Below, piece by piece: positions 1 through 13,740 of a DNA stretch of 64,000 nt. The DNA comes from Porodaedalea pini (taxonomy: Eukaryota; Basidiomycota; Agaricomycetes; Hymenochaetales; Hymenochaetaceae): assembly GCA_002794775.1 (NCBI GenBank), contig NBAY01000038.1, positions 62,001-126,000 of the forward strand, written 5' to 3'. How positions within the stretch are numbered: the stretch's first letter is position 1; each line of letters starts with the position of its first letter. Below the pieces are notes generated by a model. That model was not told where the DNA came from and did no database searches. It saw only the letters and a program-made list of their open reading frames with translations. Position numbers and translations under genes: made by a program.

Positions 1-1149
1 TCAGAAGCATGATGTGGCTAGCACAGAAAGAAACTAGCGAGGGATATTTGAGAGAGAAGGAAGGCTGGAGACAGGCTTAAGGAATAATTATGGTGGAGTG
101 GGCAGCGGGGGTTCGAGGTGGTGGAAGGGGAGGTGGTAAAGTGGAAACGTCAGTCTGTCTAATGGGTGACGAATGATGTAGGATAATAGGCGGAAGAGGG
201 GGTGGTGTAGGATTATGAGGGACACGGGAAGGAGTGTTATGTAAATGGGTGATGGTCGTTAGATGAGTAGGGGTACTGGGGGTGGTGAGGGAGGAAATGC
301 TGGGGGACGGCTGACATGAGAAGAAGCGGCCAAGGGGGCTGGGGACGCTGGGCAGGGGCGTGGGTGGAAACTGGGTGGCTGCCAGTCCATAAACATGTGG
401 CGTGGCTGGTGGGTGTAGTGCCCGCTGGCGTTGAAGCCATTGGGTTGAGATGACTGGTTGGCCGGGGCGAGGCCACTGAGATTGCGGTGCAAGGAATGGG
501 ATGGGGAGTGGTATTGCCGGGCGAGGTGGCGATGAAAATAAGAGTGATGACGGTGGCGGCAAGAGTGAGGGGTCTGCTGGGGCCTGCGGTGATTCCATAA
601 TGAACTCCACTGACATAGGGGAGGAGGCAGCGGATGCGATAGGTGAGCGTTTAGAGAGTTGGAAGGCAAGGATCGCCTGGCGGTAATCTATGTGCTTGAT
701 AACAAATTTGCAAGCCTGTATGGCTCAGCAGCAATGTAAAGAGCACTTGGAACAGCGCTTGTGTTGGTGCTGTCAGTGGACAGGAGGAACGGTTCATAGA
801 TGAAGGGACAGGGGGTGACATAGAGGTGTCACCACAGATGCGCGGAGCTGTACGATCACTGTCAAGATGCAATCAAGTATGAGATTGAAGCAGAGAATGG
901 TTCGAGTAGGAGACATCGGGAGAATCAGATAGACCGATGGCGAGCACACGAAATGTGTTGTAGAGTATAGGGCAAGGGTCTCACTTTCCCACAATGGGGT
1001 GATGGGAGTAAGAGATCAAGTGGCTGTGGGCAAAAGGGCCTTTGTCAGTTCAATATTAAGATAGGCTAAAATTTCCTGTCTAGGCATGTTTACCTTATGT
1101 AGCACGTGCTACACATGAGTGTATTAACACCCTCTGAAATGCAGTGAGT
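1..1149. other. Unassigned stretch with a proline-rich reading frame
   Basis: No gene is recognised. The minus strand of 77-616 is open for about 179 codons and encodes a low-complexity Pro/Ser/Thr/His-rich peptide. The frame upstream of it (to about 720) also stays open and reads KHIDYRQAILAFQLSKRS-like text, which could be a decayed gag-like or hypothetical protein. The + strand here is very G-rich, so an open frame on the C-rich strand is expected by composition alone. A spurious ORF is as likely as a gene relic. Confidence 0.3.
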
Positions 1150-1370
1150 GCTCAGTTTCTTCATTGTCATATTCAATTTTATTAAACCATCCAAATCGCA
1201 AGCTTGAACCATGTAAAAAAACTTCACACAATTCTCTATCTATCTATGTATTTTTTGTAAAATAAAGTGGCCCAGTTGAGTTAAAAATCAGTCGAAAAGC
1301 AAAGTTGATGACAGTGCCAACATGTGATCTCCAACCTCATCCTTGCGGTCATCAACAAGTCTGTCTTGCT
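1150..1370 (+). repeat. Shared segment upstream of mosaic A (copy A)
   Basis: From about 1151 (CTCAGTTTCTTCATT) this closely matches 18401 onward, with scattered substitutions. The match continues past the inserted element, resuming at 3226 (GCAGCAAAGAC) and running to about 3258 (CTCCCTCA). It then diverges into eIF4G in this copy and BTB-gene sequence in the other. It is the only non-coding sequence I see common to the starts of both chimeric gene mosaics. Confidence 0.75.
1363..1370. repeat. 8-bp target-site duplication, left (GTCTTGCT)
   Basis: The same eight bases are at 3218-3225, directly after the right end of the TIR element. The paralogous empty site at 18624-18631 reads GTTTCGCT, once only, which confirms the insertion boundaries. 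Confidence 0.85.
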
Positions 1371-3217
1371 ATGGATGTCCCCGGCGTGGGGAACACGCTC
1401 CATGGAGCTCACGTAACCATTCGGCTGGAGTCAGGGTCCCTATTAGCTAATTGATGGCCGCTTATATTAGTCACTTCCCCTTAATAGTAGAATGATCTGC
1501 TGATTACTGTTGATCCTCTGTCACAGTCATGATCTACATGTGTTACTGTGACTGACAGGCTTCTAGCGTAGCTAGAAGCCCGTCAGTTGCACATGACCTA
1601 GTAAGTTGCACCTTTGAGTGAAGCCACCTCAGGCAAATTTGATAACATAATACCATAAGCAAGAGGCACTCACAGGTGCAGAGTCATGCCTGAAGTGCTC
1701 TGCAAGCATGGAGATGCTCTACCCTGGAGCTGAAATTGACATTGACATGGCCACAGATGGTACAATGAGTGTTAGTGATGAAGACAGATGTGATGGTGCA
1801 AATGCACAAAAGCATCACTAGAGATGGTGAGGATGATGGCAGGGTGGCAGAGAATGCTGGGCCATGAGGAGAATAGGTTGGGACATGTATATGATGTGCA
1901 TGCCTTCTATGCTAGAGGATGTTGGTGGTGTGCAGACAAATTGGTGTGTGGAACGATGAATACGGAATGCATCCATGCACGTAAGCACTTGTTGGAAAGC
2001 TATGATATAGGGCTGAATACTGCAGAAAACTGCACTGGAATCCGTCAAGTATTCGCGGAGATCGACGCGAAATACACGAGGATAGACAAGGAGTGAGACT
2101 ATGGACGAGAGGTTGCATTGGTGGCAGCAATAGCATCACGAGTACTAAGCCGCTCACAACAGTTGAGACACTGTCGGAAAGCTGTCGATCAGGGCTTTCC
2201 AAGAGGGAAACTCCTGTGTAAATCGGGTGGTGAATGACGTAGATATGGTGTGAACTGGCAGGGGTCCTACTGAGTATAGGGGTCAAAACTGATGAAGCTG
2301 CCGAGTCACAAGTTCGAATCCAAAATCAATGCTCCAGGCATTGAAAGACCAATGTCCACAAGCTCTCCAAAATGCAGAAATCTGTGAGACAATGTGTGTC
2401 CCATCGGGTGAGATATGGGCTGTATATAGGCCAGGCCTCATACCCTACAGGGACAGTGGTGGACATGAGGCCACATCATCCTTGGAACAGAGTGGATAGA
2501 ATCGAGCAAGTTATTGATGGAAAGCAGTGAACAAGGGCTCTCATCACATGCAGAGAGTGAGAGAAACAATGGCCAGATGACAGAGATATGAGGTTGACAA
2601 TGAGGACAGATGGCCCTCTAAGCTGTGAGCAGGGTGAGATATTGGCGATGATGCAGCAACAGTGAGGTTGATTGAGATGTATGAGACCTCATTGGAGGGG
2701 TGTGATACAAGGCTCATCAGCCGTGAAGAGATGGAGAGTATACATGCCGTTGTTCCCAAGATATGGTTGGAGAAGTAAGCATGTTTGTCAGTGATGATTG
2801 ATGCACCAATAGTGACAGCAAGGGAGGTAGAAGTGGGCAACTAGTCACACACATCATGGTTGTCATTGCCCATGGCCACAGTGAAATGGAGGCCAGCCTT
2901 GACAGCCTTGGTGACAGTGTTGTCAAGGGCCTGTGACTTTGTAGAGGACCTTGAAGCAGAGAAGGTATGCACTTACATACAGTAGCCTCATGCTAGTGAC
3001 GGGCTTCTAGCGGCGCTAGAAGCCCATCAGTCACAGTAACGTCCTGTGTATGTGACTGTGACTGATGAAAAGGTTATGTACAAGATCGACATTTACTAAA
3101 TGAGACTATGATTACATATCTTGTCGGCATGCCTGCCGCATCAATTACCTAATATCAACCCTGACTCCAGCCGAACTCCAAGCGAGCTCCAATGGAGTCC
3201 GTCCCGGGGACGCCCTC
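1371..3217. mobile_element. 1.85-kb TIR DNA transposon, copy 1 (probably non-autonomous)
   Basis: The first ~85 bases (GTCCCCGG near the tip, then a segment with GGAGCTC and GGCTGGAGTCAGGG) are an imperfect inverted copy of the last ~95 bases. Inside each TIR lies a palindrome, TTCTAGCG-spacer-CGCTAGAA, at about 1560-1583 and 3003-3026, followed by repeats of GTCACAGTAAC type. It is bounded by the 8-bp duplication GTCTTGCT, the size typical of hAT, P and Zisupton-type elements. Interior frames are short and none resembles a transposase, so it was probably mobilised in trans. A related copy lies in inverted orientation at 25790-27568. Confidence 0.8.
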
Positions 3218-3225
3218 GTCTTGCT
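3218..3225. repeat. 8-bp target-site duplication, right (GTCTTGCT)
   Basis: Identical to 1363-1370; see the element at 1371-3217. Confidence 0.85.
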
Positions 3226-5616
3226 GCAGCAAAGACTCGCTTTCGCTCCCTCAGAAGTCTGCTCAGCCAAGGGCCTCCTCAAGCCACATCCGCAGTGTCT
3301 TCACCTTGCTCTCAGCTGCCAGCTCTGCCACTCCTCAGGCTCGGACACAGTCGCATTCGAGAAGGTCTTCGCAACTAGGAGGTTTCAAGGATGCAGTTGG
3401 TGTCGGGATTGCGAGCGGGCCAAGGGGTAGTGTTCCGCCTTCCAAGACGGGTGCGTCACTGCATTCCCATCTTTCCTTGTTTAACCTTGTTCATACTGTC
3501 TAACGCAAATTCGCAGCAAATCCAATTAGTTTTGGTACGGTAAATGGTTCCGTGAACGATAAGAGACTGCCCCGGTCCTCATCCTCACACCCACCCACAT
3601 CAACAACCTCCGCCGCCATACCCACAACCCTTTGTACCCGCAGCTTTGCGAAATCAAGGCGTTGGGAATGGCCTTCGCTCACCATCTTTCCAGTGCGGCA
3701 AATAGACCATCCGTCAACAACGAACCGCCTGGTGCAAACAGAAACAGCATGCCCTCGCCTCGCCTTGCACCCCCGCAGCATCAACCGCACATGCAGCACC
3801 AGCACCAACAGCAGCCTGCACCCGTCCAAGGCATGCCGCCGCAGATGCAGCCTGTTCCTGGCTGGCCTGGTTACTATGTAAGTTTAATTTAATTTTCTCA
3901 TATTTGTTTAGCTCTAACTATATCGCAGTTCCCCTACATGCCCGGTATGCCGATGCAAGGTGTCCCTAGCGCGCAGCACTATATGCAGTAAATACCGCAA
4001 GGCTGGCACATGCATGCACCCCAACATCCCCACCAGGGGGCGCCCGGTACGAACGGGCCGCTGCAGACGGCGCTCGCACATTCTCATGGTCTCCCTGTTT
4101 CCTCACCCCGCCAACCGCCACCTCCACTGCAGGCACCAGGGACACCACCCGTGGGTGTTTCAGTACCGATCCCAAGCACGGGTGCGCGTTTGAACACCAA
4201 TGCGAACGCCTTCGTCCCTAGCCAGGATGCGCCGACGCAGTCGCAGCGTCAAAACAGGATCAAAATCAGGCCATGAGCTTGATCCGAACGGGCTTTGAAA
4301 GCAGGGTGGTACGTTGTCGACGCCTTCCGCTCCTGCATCTGACAGGAATGGACGACGTGCAGCAGTTCGGCTAGAGACAGACGAAGCAAGGTTGAAGAGA
4401 ATTACGGGGGAGCGGGTACAAAAGGCGAAAGAAGAGGAAGAGTGTCAGCGCAAGGAAGCGGAGGAAAAGCAACGGTTCCAGAAGGCAGAGGAAGAGGCCA
4501 AAGCTAAAGCAGAGGCGGAGGCTGAGAAGTCAAAGCCTGTTGCACTCGTGATCAAGTCGAGGAAAGAGGGTGAAGCGTATCCGACGTCCCACTTTCTACG
4601 TCGCCTGAAACATCCAAGAGACGGCCTATCCCTAGACCGCTCGACCTCTCCTCAACCTCTCCCATCCGCCCTTGCTACCACCCGCCACATCCAAGATGTT
4701 TACCAGGTCCAGTATCCGAAAGGCATCAAGAGTCCCAAGCCAGAGCTTAACACGAACGCGAAGGATGGCAAGTTCCGGTTCGTATTTATTGTCTCGCTTT
4801 CTTTCCGTGACTAGCAAGCTAACACTATATTTCTGCGATTAGCTACAACCGAGACTTCCTTCTCCAATCCATGTCAGTGTGCAACGAAAAGAAGGACAAT
4901 CTCCCTCCCCTTGAGGCTATCGGTCTCAAGTCATCCGATCAATCGCACTCTATGGGCCGGGGTGGCTCTGGACGCTGAGGCGTATCTGGTAGTATGGGTC
5001 GGCCATCTTCCACTACTTCAAGGCAAGCATCGATTGGGCTTGGCATGGGTGCTTTGAACGGCTTCGGTGGCGAACCTGGTTCAGGCTTTGCGATGGGCAA
5101 CTTCTCTGCACCGAACAAACTGTCAAGTGAAGAGCGCTGCATGCGCTCGACGTCGATGAGCGATGGGCCCGGTGGCCTTCCATTTGTAGGTGGGCGCCCA
5201 TCGCCTATGGTTTGCTCTTCCAGTCAGGATGGTGCGGGCGCTTTGGGCATCAAGTGTACGCTTAGCAAACGTGGCGACTCAACACGCAACGAGTCGAACC
5301 GTATCAGCGCTTCTGCCAATCAGTTCAACACGAATGCTGCTTCCTCCGTCGAACCTGGCACACCGCTCGAGCAGTCTGCGAACCGCTGGGTCGCGGGGAG
5401 CGCGTCCAGGCGTGGGACCTCGAATGACGCAGACTCACCCGAGATCGTGGACAAGAAGGTCTGTTCGCTGCTTAACAAGCTCACTATGGAGAAGTTTGAG
5501 TCCATCTTAAACCAGATCATTGCGTGGGCAAACAAGAGTGAGAGCGAGAAGGATGGGCGTACGCTTATTCAGGTCGTCCGGCCTGTGTTCGAGAAGGCGA
5601 CGGATGAGGCGGCTGG
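3226..5616 (+). pseudogene. Fragment of translation initiation factor eIF4G
   Basis: This is part of eIF4G, the scaffold that bridges the cap-binding protein eIF4E, eIF4A and the 40S ribosome. The pieces are in order. An N-terminal stretch with GGFKDAVG and SVPPSKTG ends at an intron at about 3451-3516. Next comes an exon starting NPISFGTVNGSVND, then a Pro/Gln-rich exon. A charged KEEEECQRKEAEEK region follows (4370-4530), then ATTRHIQDVYQVQYP and SPKPELNTNAKDGKFR, which runs across an intron at 4778-4842 into YNRDFLLQSMSVC. The [18 protein letters not shown] region leads into the start of the MIF4G domain ([20 protein letters not shown], 5470-5520). It stops at FEKATDEA, where the next residue run is PRP8. 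In-frame stops at 3989 (TAA) and 4977 (TGA) and several frame changes show it is not functional. Introns are retained, so it is a genomic copy and not a retrocopy. Confidence 0.85.
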
Positions 5617-8134
<2,518 letters not shown>

Positions 8135-9480
8135 TGAAGGGAAGTGAATCCCGTTTGGCTTCAGGCATCGCACACTACCTCACTTTACGAAGGATGACTT
8201 CAGCCCAGAGGCGCGCGGTTTCGTTGAGAACTCGTATCTTCGTAGATTAACTCCGCAAGAGTATTTCTTCCACGTTATGGCTAGTCGCGAAGGTTTGATC
8301 GATACCGCTGTCAAGACGGCCGAGACTGGTTACATTCAGTGTTGACTTGTAAAGGCACTCGAAGACGTGGCTGTCTGCTACGACTGGACTGTACGAAACT
8401 CACTGGGTGACCTGATCCAATTCGTGTATGGCGAGGATGGTATGGACGGTGCTTTTGTTGAACGGCAAATGATCAAAACGTTTGGTATCAATGATCGCGA
8501 GTTCGAACATCGCTATCGGGTCGACGTCACTGACCCGAAGGCTGGATTCCTTCCTGGTGTTTTGCAAGTCGGTATCGATGACTCATCCCTCGAGCTCCAG
8601 CAAAAATTCGATGAGGAATATGGCCGTCTTCATGAGGATCGTAAATTGCTCCGTGAATTCATTTTCCCGGGCCGTGACAATTCCGCTGCCCACTATCTTC
8701 CTGTCAACCTGAACCGAATCGTGCAGAACACAATACAGATTTTCCATATCGACCGCAGAAGACCGAGCGATCTGGAGCCGGTTTACATCATTGGGCATGT
8801 GCAGCAGCTGGCAGACCGCCTCATCGTTGTGCGCGGCGATGATCTTTTAATAAAGGAGGCTGCCGAGAACGCTTCTGTTGCATTCCGCATGCACCTTCGA
8901 GCGACTTTTGCCGCGCGTCCAGTCCTAGAGGAGTTCCATCTCAACAGAGAAGCGTTTGACTGGGTCTTGGGCGAGGTGGAGACAAATTTCAATCAGTCGG
9001 TCGCTCATCCGGGCGAGATGTGCGGCACACTCGCTGCCCAGTCGATCGGTGAGCCGGCGATGCAGATGACACTAAATACCTCCATTACGCTGGTGTTTCG
9101 AGTAAAAACGTCACGCTCGGTGTGCCGCGTCTTGAAGAAATCATTAACGTCGCCGTGAATATCAAGACTCCGTGTACCTGGACTCAGAAATTGCTGCTGT
9201 CGACACAAGGGCCAAGTCGGTGCAAACAGAACTTGCTTACACATTGCTGCGTACCGTTACAGCGGCGGTCGAGATCTACTACGATCCTGATTCAAGCACA
9301 ACGATCATTGAGGAGGATAAGGAGTTTGTTGATGCATTCTTCGCCATCTCCGACGAGGAAATTGAGTCGGGTCTTCATCTTCAGTCGCCATGGCTACTTC
9401 ATCTTGAGCTCGGTCGCTCGAAGATGCTTGACAGGAAATTACGATGAACTACGTTGCTGGCCGTATCGCGGAAAGCTTTG
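8135..9480 (+). pseudogene. RPB1 (RNA polymerase II largest subunit) fragment A
   Basis: RPB1 is the catalytic largest subunit of RNA polymerase II. The fragment starts inside the conserved core at the position of VEGK...PFGFRHRTL. It continues through [37 protein letters not shown] (here DWTVRNSL), [20 protein letters not shown] and [18 protein letters not shown] (before the trigger loop), and ends at [16 protein letters not shown] follows TGYIQC (8344). Compared with fragment B, one T is missing at about 9083 (AATACCTCCATTAC against AATACCTTCCATTAC), which shifts the frame. The SLT codons before VYLD are deleted. At about 9480 it passes directly into CAP-Gly gene sequence. The first RPB1 half and the heptad-repeat CTD are absent. 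Confidence 0.9.
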
Positions 9481-9483
9481 CCA

Positions 9484-10242
9484 TTGCCAAAAATGCCATC
9501 TAAGGAAAATATTGACCCTGAAGATCCTCCCAATACAGGCAGTACATTGACAATTAAAGGGAAGGGGAAGGGGAAAGGGCGGGCGGATGTTATCATCACA
9601 GACGACAGATCTCTGTGATCGAGTGACAACGGATCAATTACAACTCTCGCTACATTGCGGCACAAGGACTCGAATGACACCATTACCCTCAATCGAGTGC
9701 CTGCGGGGGAGACGGTGTCTGCAGGTGAGAGGGTCATGCTGCAACCCTGTGGCGCTACATTGGACATTGGCATTCCATGTATCATTACTTCAAAGCGGAA
9801 GCAGTTCCGTGTGTTTGTCCATTATATCGGCGAGGTTGAGGGTGAGAGCGGGCCTTGGGTCGGTGTCGAGGTGTCTGTGGGCGATGCTTGGGCAGACGAT
9901 CAGCTCGAGGGCTGCCAGTGGAATGACAGCTCGTGGGGTGGCATGCGCTACTTCGATGTTGAGACTTTGGCATTGGAATGGGGCGGCGACGAATACATGA
10001 CCCGCCAGCAACACGTTGATTTGACGAATAACTATGGAACTAGCGTTATCAGTGGCTGGAAGGGCACGAAGTGCGAGGGGGAGCAGCTCAGCATTGACCG
10101 CAAGAAGTGTTTCTGTGGCACGTCGCCGTCGGTGTCGGACGTGTTGAACGTGGAGTACCGAGGTCTCTTTGTGAGGCCACAGCAGGTGCTGTATGTTGTG
10201 GATGCTGTCGGTTCGGACTTGTGGATCTTGGAACATATTTAA
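9484..10242 (+). pseudogene. C-terminal part of a CAP-Gly domain protein
   Basis: CAP-Gly domains bind microtubule or EB-protein tails; in the intact gene this would be the C-terminal part of a BTB/CAP-Gly fusion. The frame begins [18 protein letters not shown] and has a Lys/Gly-rich linker (KGKGKGKGRAD), then one TGA at 9616. It then runs open to the stop at 10242. The CAP-Gly core is visible as FVHYIGEVEGESGPWVGVEV (about 9812-9870) followed by WNDSSWGGMRYFDVE. The tail includes YRGLFVRPQQVLYVVDAVG. There is no start of its own: upstream sequence is RPB1. The matching N-terminal half is most likely the BTB pseudogene at 18816-21656. The assignment is from recognisable motifs, not from a database search. 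Confidence 0.75.
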
Positions 10243-10749
10243 GTTTGGATTCCTGCCCTTTTTTCTTTTTCTTTTGTTCATTCTTTTACCCTACTCCCAT
10301 GTTTAGTCACACCTTGCTCTGGGCAGATACCCTCATCACCGAAATCACTCATTGGCATGTTCATATTCCTCTCTTATCTACTCAATCAGATTGCTCTGGA
10401 TTCTTGAATTGCACCTTTTGCAGAAATTTTAATCAGTTTTTGAATGCTGTTGGTTTTTTAGTTAGTATACTTGCGTTGAGTTTCTGTACAAACAGCATTC
10501 TTGTGCCTCATGCAATAAGTTAAAAATCATTTTGGAGCATGTTAGCACACAGATGAGTTGTGCATTGCATTTCAATTGGACATGTAGTCAGTGCTATGAT
10601 AGTAATATAATGAAGGCACAATAAATAAGGCAATAATATGTAGTTATGTCACTAGAGTCCAACCAAGCTACCTAGAAGAGAACAATGACAAAAAGTAAGA
10701 ATACAGACAATTGTAGAAAAACAAAGGATTCAATTATTAGTCTCTATGT
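10243..10749. other. Non-coding, AT-rich stretch
   Basis: It begins with a pyrimidine-rich run (about 10257-10290) that could be the former 3'-UTR of the CAP-Gly gene. Beyond that I see no gene, repeat or RNA structure I can support. Confidence 0.4.
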
Positions 10750-10925
10750 ACTTGAGGCAGTGGGTCATTGGGATGGCAAGCTACAATTACTGTTTTCTGT
10801 GTCTTTCATTTTATATCAGACTAAAGCTTGCAAATTATACTAAATATTATTCTTATTAGTGAATTATTTAGTATTCAGTAAACAGTAATCGTAGCTTGCC
10901 ATCCTAATGGCCCACTACCTCAAGT
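10750..10925. mobile_element. MITE, copy 1 (176 bp)
   Basis: A miniature inverted-repeat element with TIRs of about 33 bp. The tip consensus is ACTTGAGGTAGTGGGCCATT, with CAGTGGGTCATT in this copy's left end. An AT-rich centre contains TATTCTTATTAGTGAATTATT. Two further copies are at 11170-11349 (inverted orientation) and 27978-28157. No convincing target duplication is visible at any copy. It has no coding capacity. Confidence 0.85.
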
Positions 10926-11169
10926 TTGGAACATTGGAGACATACAGGGACATCAACATCAAATACCTTTGCATAAAATCCTTCAGTGCTTATTGGGGGA
11001 TTGATCCCTTCTAATATTACACTCGGCAGTTCTGGTTGACCATTTATATTGCAATTTAAAATTTGCATGCTGACTATCTCTTGACGTAGAATATCAGTGA
11101 ATAGTATATGGAAGTCATAGTTATATTGTACAATTTCATTCTGTTGACCAGCTTTTGGCTCAATATTTC
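10926..11169 (-). pseudogene. Open fragment between two MITEs, unknown origin
   Basis: The minus strand between the two MITE copies is open throughout (about 80 codons), with no start or stop of its own. It reads NIEPKAGQQNEIVQYN, then YDFHILFTDILRQEIVSMQ, then NGQPELPSVILEGINPP and GFYAKVFDVDVPV. I do not recognise the family. The text does not look like the adjacent gypsy RT. It is probably an internal piece of a protein-coding gene or transposon clipped by MITE insertions, but chance cannot be excluded at this length. Confidence 0.35.
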
Positions 11170-11349
11170 ACTTGAGGTAGTGGGCCATTGGGATGGCAAG
11201 CTATGATTACTGTTTACTGAATAGTAAATAATTCACTAATAAGAATAATGTTTTAGTATAACTTTCAAGCTTTAGTCTTCTCATATAAAATGAAAGATAC
11301 AGAAAACAGTAATTGTAACTTGTCATCCCAATGGCCCACTACCTCAAGT
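11170..11349. mobile_element. MITE, copy 2 (180 bp), breaking the gypsy RT
   Basis: Same family as 10750-10925 in the opposite orientation. Its right tip (CTACCTCAAGT) lies at the point where the reverse-transcriptase frame of the gypsy element ends, just after KLDLRWRYY. The insertion therefore truncates the retrotransposon, or marks the breakpoint where the rest was lost. Confidence 0.85.
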
Positions 11350-12255
11350 GTTGTAGTATCTCCATCGTAAGTCAAGCTTTGTGATGAACTTTGCTTTCTT
11401 GACCTTGTCGACTAGTTCGTTGATGAGGGGGAGAGGGTACTTGTTCTTTATTGTGCCCTCATTGAGTTTCTGATAATCCTGGATCAGCTGTAAGGACTTG
11501 TTGGCTTTCTTGATGAAGAAGAAGGGCGACGCCATTGGTGAGATTGACTCTTGTATGCAGCCTGACTTCAAATTCTCCTTGAGGAAATCCTTCAGCAACT
11601 GCTGTTCTATTGGTGTCAGCAGATAGATCTTACAGTCGCTAGGCTTGAAGTCGGGTTTCAGGTTGATGACATAGTCCCAGGGGCAGTGTTCTGGTAGCTT
11701 CTCAAATTCCTTCTCCGAGAAGACATTGGCATAGTCATTGAGATATGCAGGCCAGAACACCTTGTCCATTCACACTTCTTGCACCCTCCTCATCTCTTCC
11801 ACAACCTCCTTCTTGATCCCACATTCCTCTAGACAGCGGGTGAATTCAATTGAACCTGTCTTCCAGTCAACCTCTGGGTTATGACATCAAAGCCAGTTGT
11901 AGCCTAGGAATATGTTTGACAATGCCAGGGACATTACTGCAAGGATGATCCTTTCCTTGTGATGTCCAATCATTAGCTCAATGTCAACATATTCCTTGAT
12001 CAAGCCGGCCTTGTTGTGTGTGCCGTCAGCATTGAGCACTGTGAGGGGCCTGATATAGCACTTGGTCTCCAACCCATACCGTTTGACAAACCCTATGTCA
12101 ATACATGATCCCGTGCACCCTGAATCCACAAGGGCATGCGTGTCCACCTCCTTCATTTTGCCCTCCACGCTATGTCCAATGTTCAGGAGAAGGTCCAGCT
12201 GGTGTCCACCAGTTCCTCTCATGAACAGTTGCTTGTACTCTTTGTTCTCATTCAC
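11350..12255 (-). pseudogene. Gypsy pol fragment: retropepsin and N-terminal RT
   Basis: A single minus-strand frame contains the protease (ALVDSGCTGS at the active site, with NIFLGYNWL and HNPEVDW further on). After that comes the RT start: WPAYLNDYANVFSEKEFEKL, then PLINELVDKVKKAKFITKLD, ending in KLDLRWRYY where intact elements continue. In-frame stops at about 11884 and 11770 split it, although the frame is otherwise preserved. That indicates recent decay by point mutation. Retropepsin processes the Gag-Pol polyprotein; RT copies the element's RNA. Confidence 0.85.
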
Positions 12256-12594
12256 ACCGGTGGGGGCTTCGTAATCAGAAAAGTCATCGACATTGTTTGC
12301 ATCTAGGTATTATACAGATGGTTGACTATATTTTATTGAATCTGGATTTGAAGTCCCTTGTTCTTCTCAGTCAGTTGCCCCAATGGCTACACCTGACCAC
12401 TCGCAAAATCCTGCAAGTCAATGACCTCTTCATCATCACCTTCTTCCTCCACATAGTCCTCCACTGTCGACCTCCAAGTGTCTATGACTTCCTCGAAGGC
12501 TGATTCCTTCATTGCACCCAGTTCATCAGCAAGGAGGCAACGTTCACCTGGCACCATCATCTGCAGCATGCGCTGTACAATTGTCTTCCCCTGC

Positions 12595-13740
12595 AGGCAC
12601 TTGTCCTTAAAGTGACCCAGCTGGCCACAGATCCAGCATGCCCATTATTGTTGCACCTCGTTCATTGAGACATCCATTGGCTGACCAGCACCTCCAAAGA
12701 TGATGCCTGTCACATTGTGCTTGTCGACGTGGGGAGCCGCGATCTGACGGTGAGCCAGGGGTGCATGCTGTTGTTGCGGGTGTGGTGGAAGTGGAAATGT
12801 GTGACCTCACTGGATTGTGTGGATCTGTTGTTCACCCCAGTCAATCTCAATGGCCTTCTTCTTCCAGTCATTGTATGTTGTCGGGACTGATGTTGACCTC
12901 AACACTCCATGAACCACCTTGATGTTCATTGTGTGCTTCAGGCAGTTGCAGATGATGATGTCATCTGTCAGACCTGCCATCATAATGATTACATCGAGCT
13001 TCTGAAAGAACTCATTGGCAGTGAGGTCCTTCTGGACCTTGGTTTGGAACTCTGCCAACACCTTCTCCTTTCAGTTTGGGTCATTGAACAAGGTGTCAAG
13101 TCGTTCCTAGAACCTGGTCCAGCTATCTGTGAAACTCATGACACCATTTGTCATGAATTCTTTGATGTAGTTCTGCACCCACATTGATGTGTTGCCACCC
13201 TTGAGATAGGAGAGGGTGAGATAGATCTTGCTTGATGACGAGGGGTACTTCATAGGGTTTGCCAAGACGAAGAGAGTGACTTTGCATCTGAAGTCAAGGT
13301 AGTCATTGCCACCAGTGAATTTGTGTGGTTGGGCAACGTCAATCAAGGGAGCCTGAGTGGTGGGGGCGTGTGTTGCTTGATGAGTGAAGGCACCCATGGT
13401 GATGGCTGTGATCTGTTCCAGCTGTTGCTGGCTAAACCCTCCCATCAACATTACTGGCTTGGGTGTGGGCATTGAGGGTTCAGGGGGGGTTGGTGGTGAT
13501 AGATCCCTACAGGTCTTGTAGTAAGGACCTGGGGTCAGAGGTAAGGCGACAGTGGTTGCTGACGGTGCTGGTGATGAGGGAACCACTGGGGGCCACCTGG
13601 CTCTCTTTCCGTCTTCGCTAGTCGAATACCAGGCTTTCCTGATGTTGCTATACCAGATGTCATATATGACACCAGTGTTGCTGGTTGCAATGTATCCTGG
13701 TCATTCTGGGTTCCAACGTGCTGATGCAGGGAGAGCCTGA
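12595..13740 (-). pseudogene. Gypsy gag remnant with CCHC zinc knuckle
   Basis: Minus-strand frames give a Pro-rich N-terminus, QPHKFTGGNDYLDFRCKVTL, LSYLKGGNTSMWVQNYIKEF (about 13107-13586), then FQTKVQKDLTANEFFQKLD (12807-13061), all typical of gypsy Gag. A zinc knuckle CWICGQLGHFKDKC (C-x2-C-x4-H-x4-C) is readable at about 12600-12641. The pieces are in different frames, with stops in between, so the gene is dead. Confidence 0.75.

Noticed and set aside
77..616. 179-aa proline-rich minus-strand frame as a gene
   Set aside because: The complementary strand is strongly G-rich, so long Pro/Ser frames arise by composition; no domain, intron or start context supports it.
1371..3217. Helitron as the vehicle of the mosaics
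   Set aside because: Helitrons lack TIRs and target duplications, whereas this element has both. For the mosaics themselves I found no 5' TC or 3' hairpin-CTRR end, so a Helitron is only a possibility and not called.
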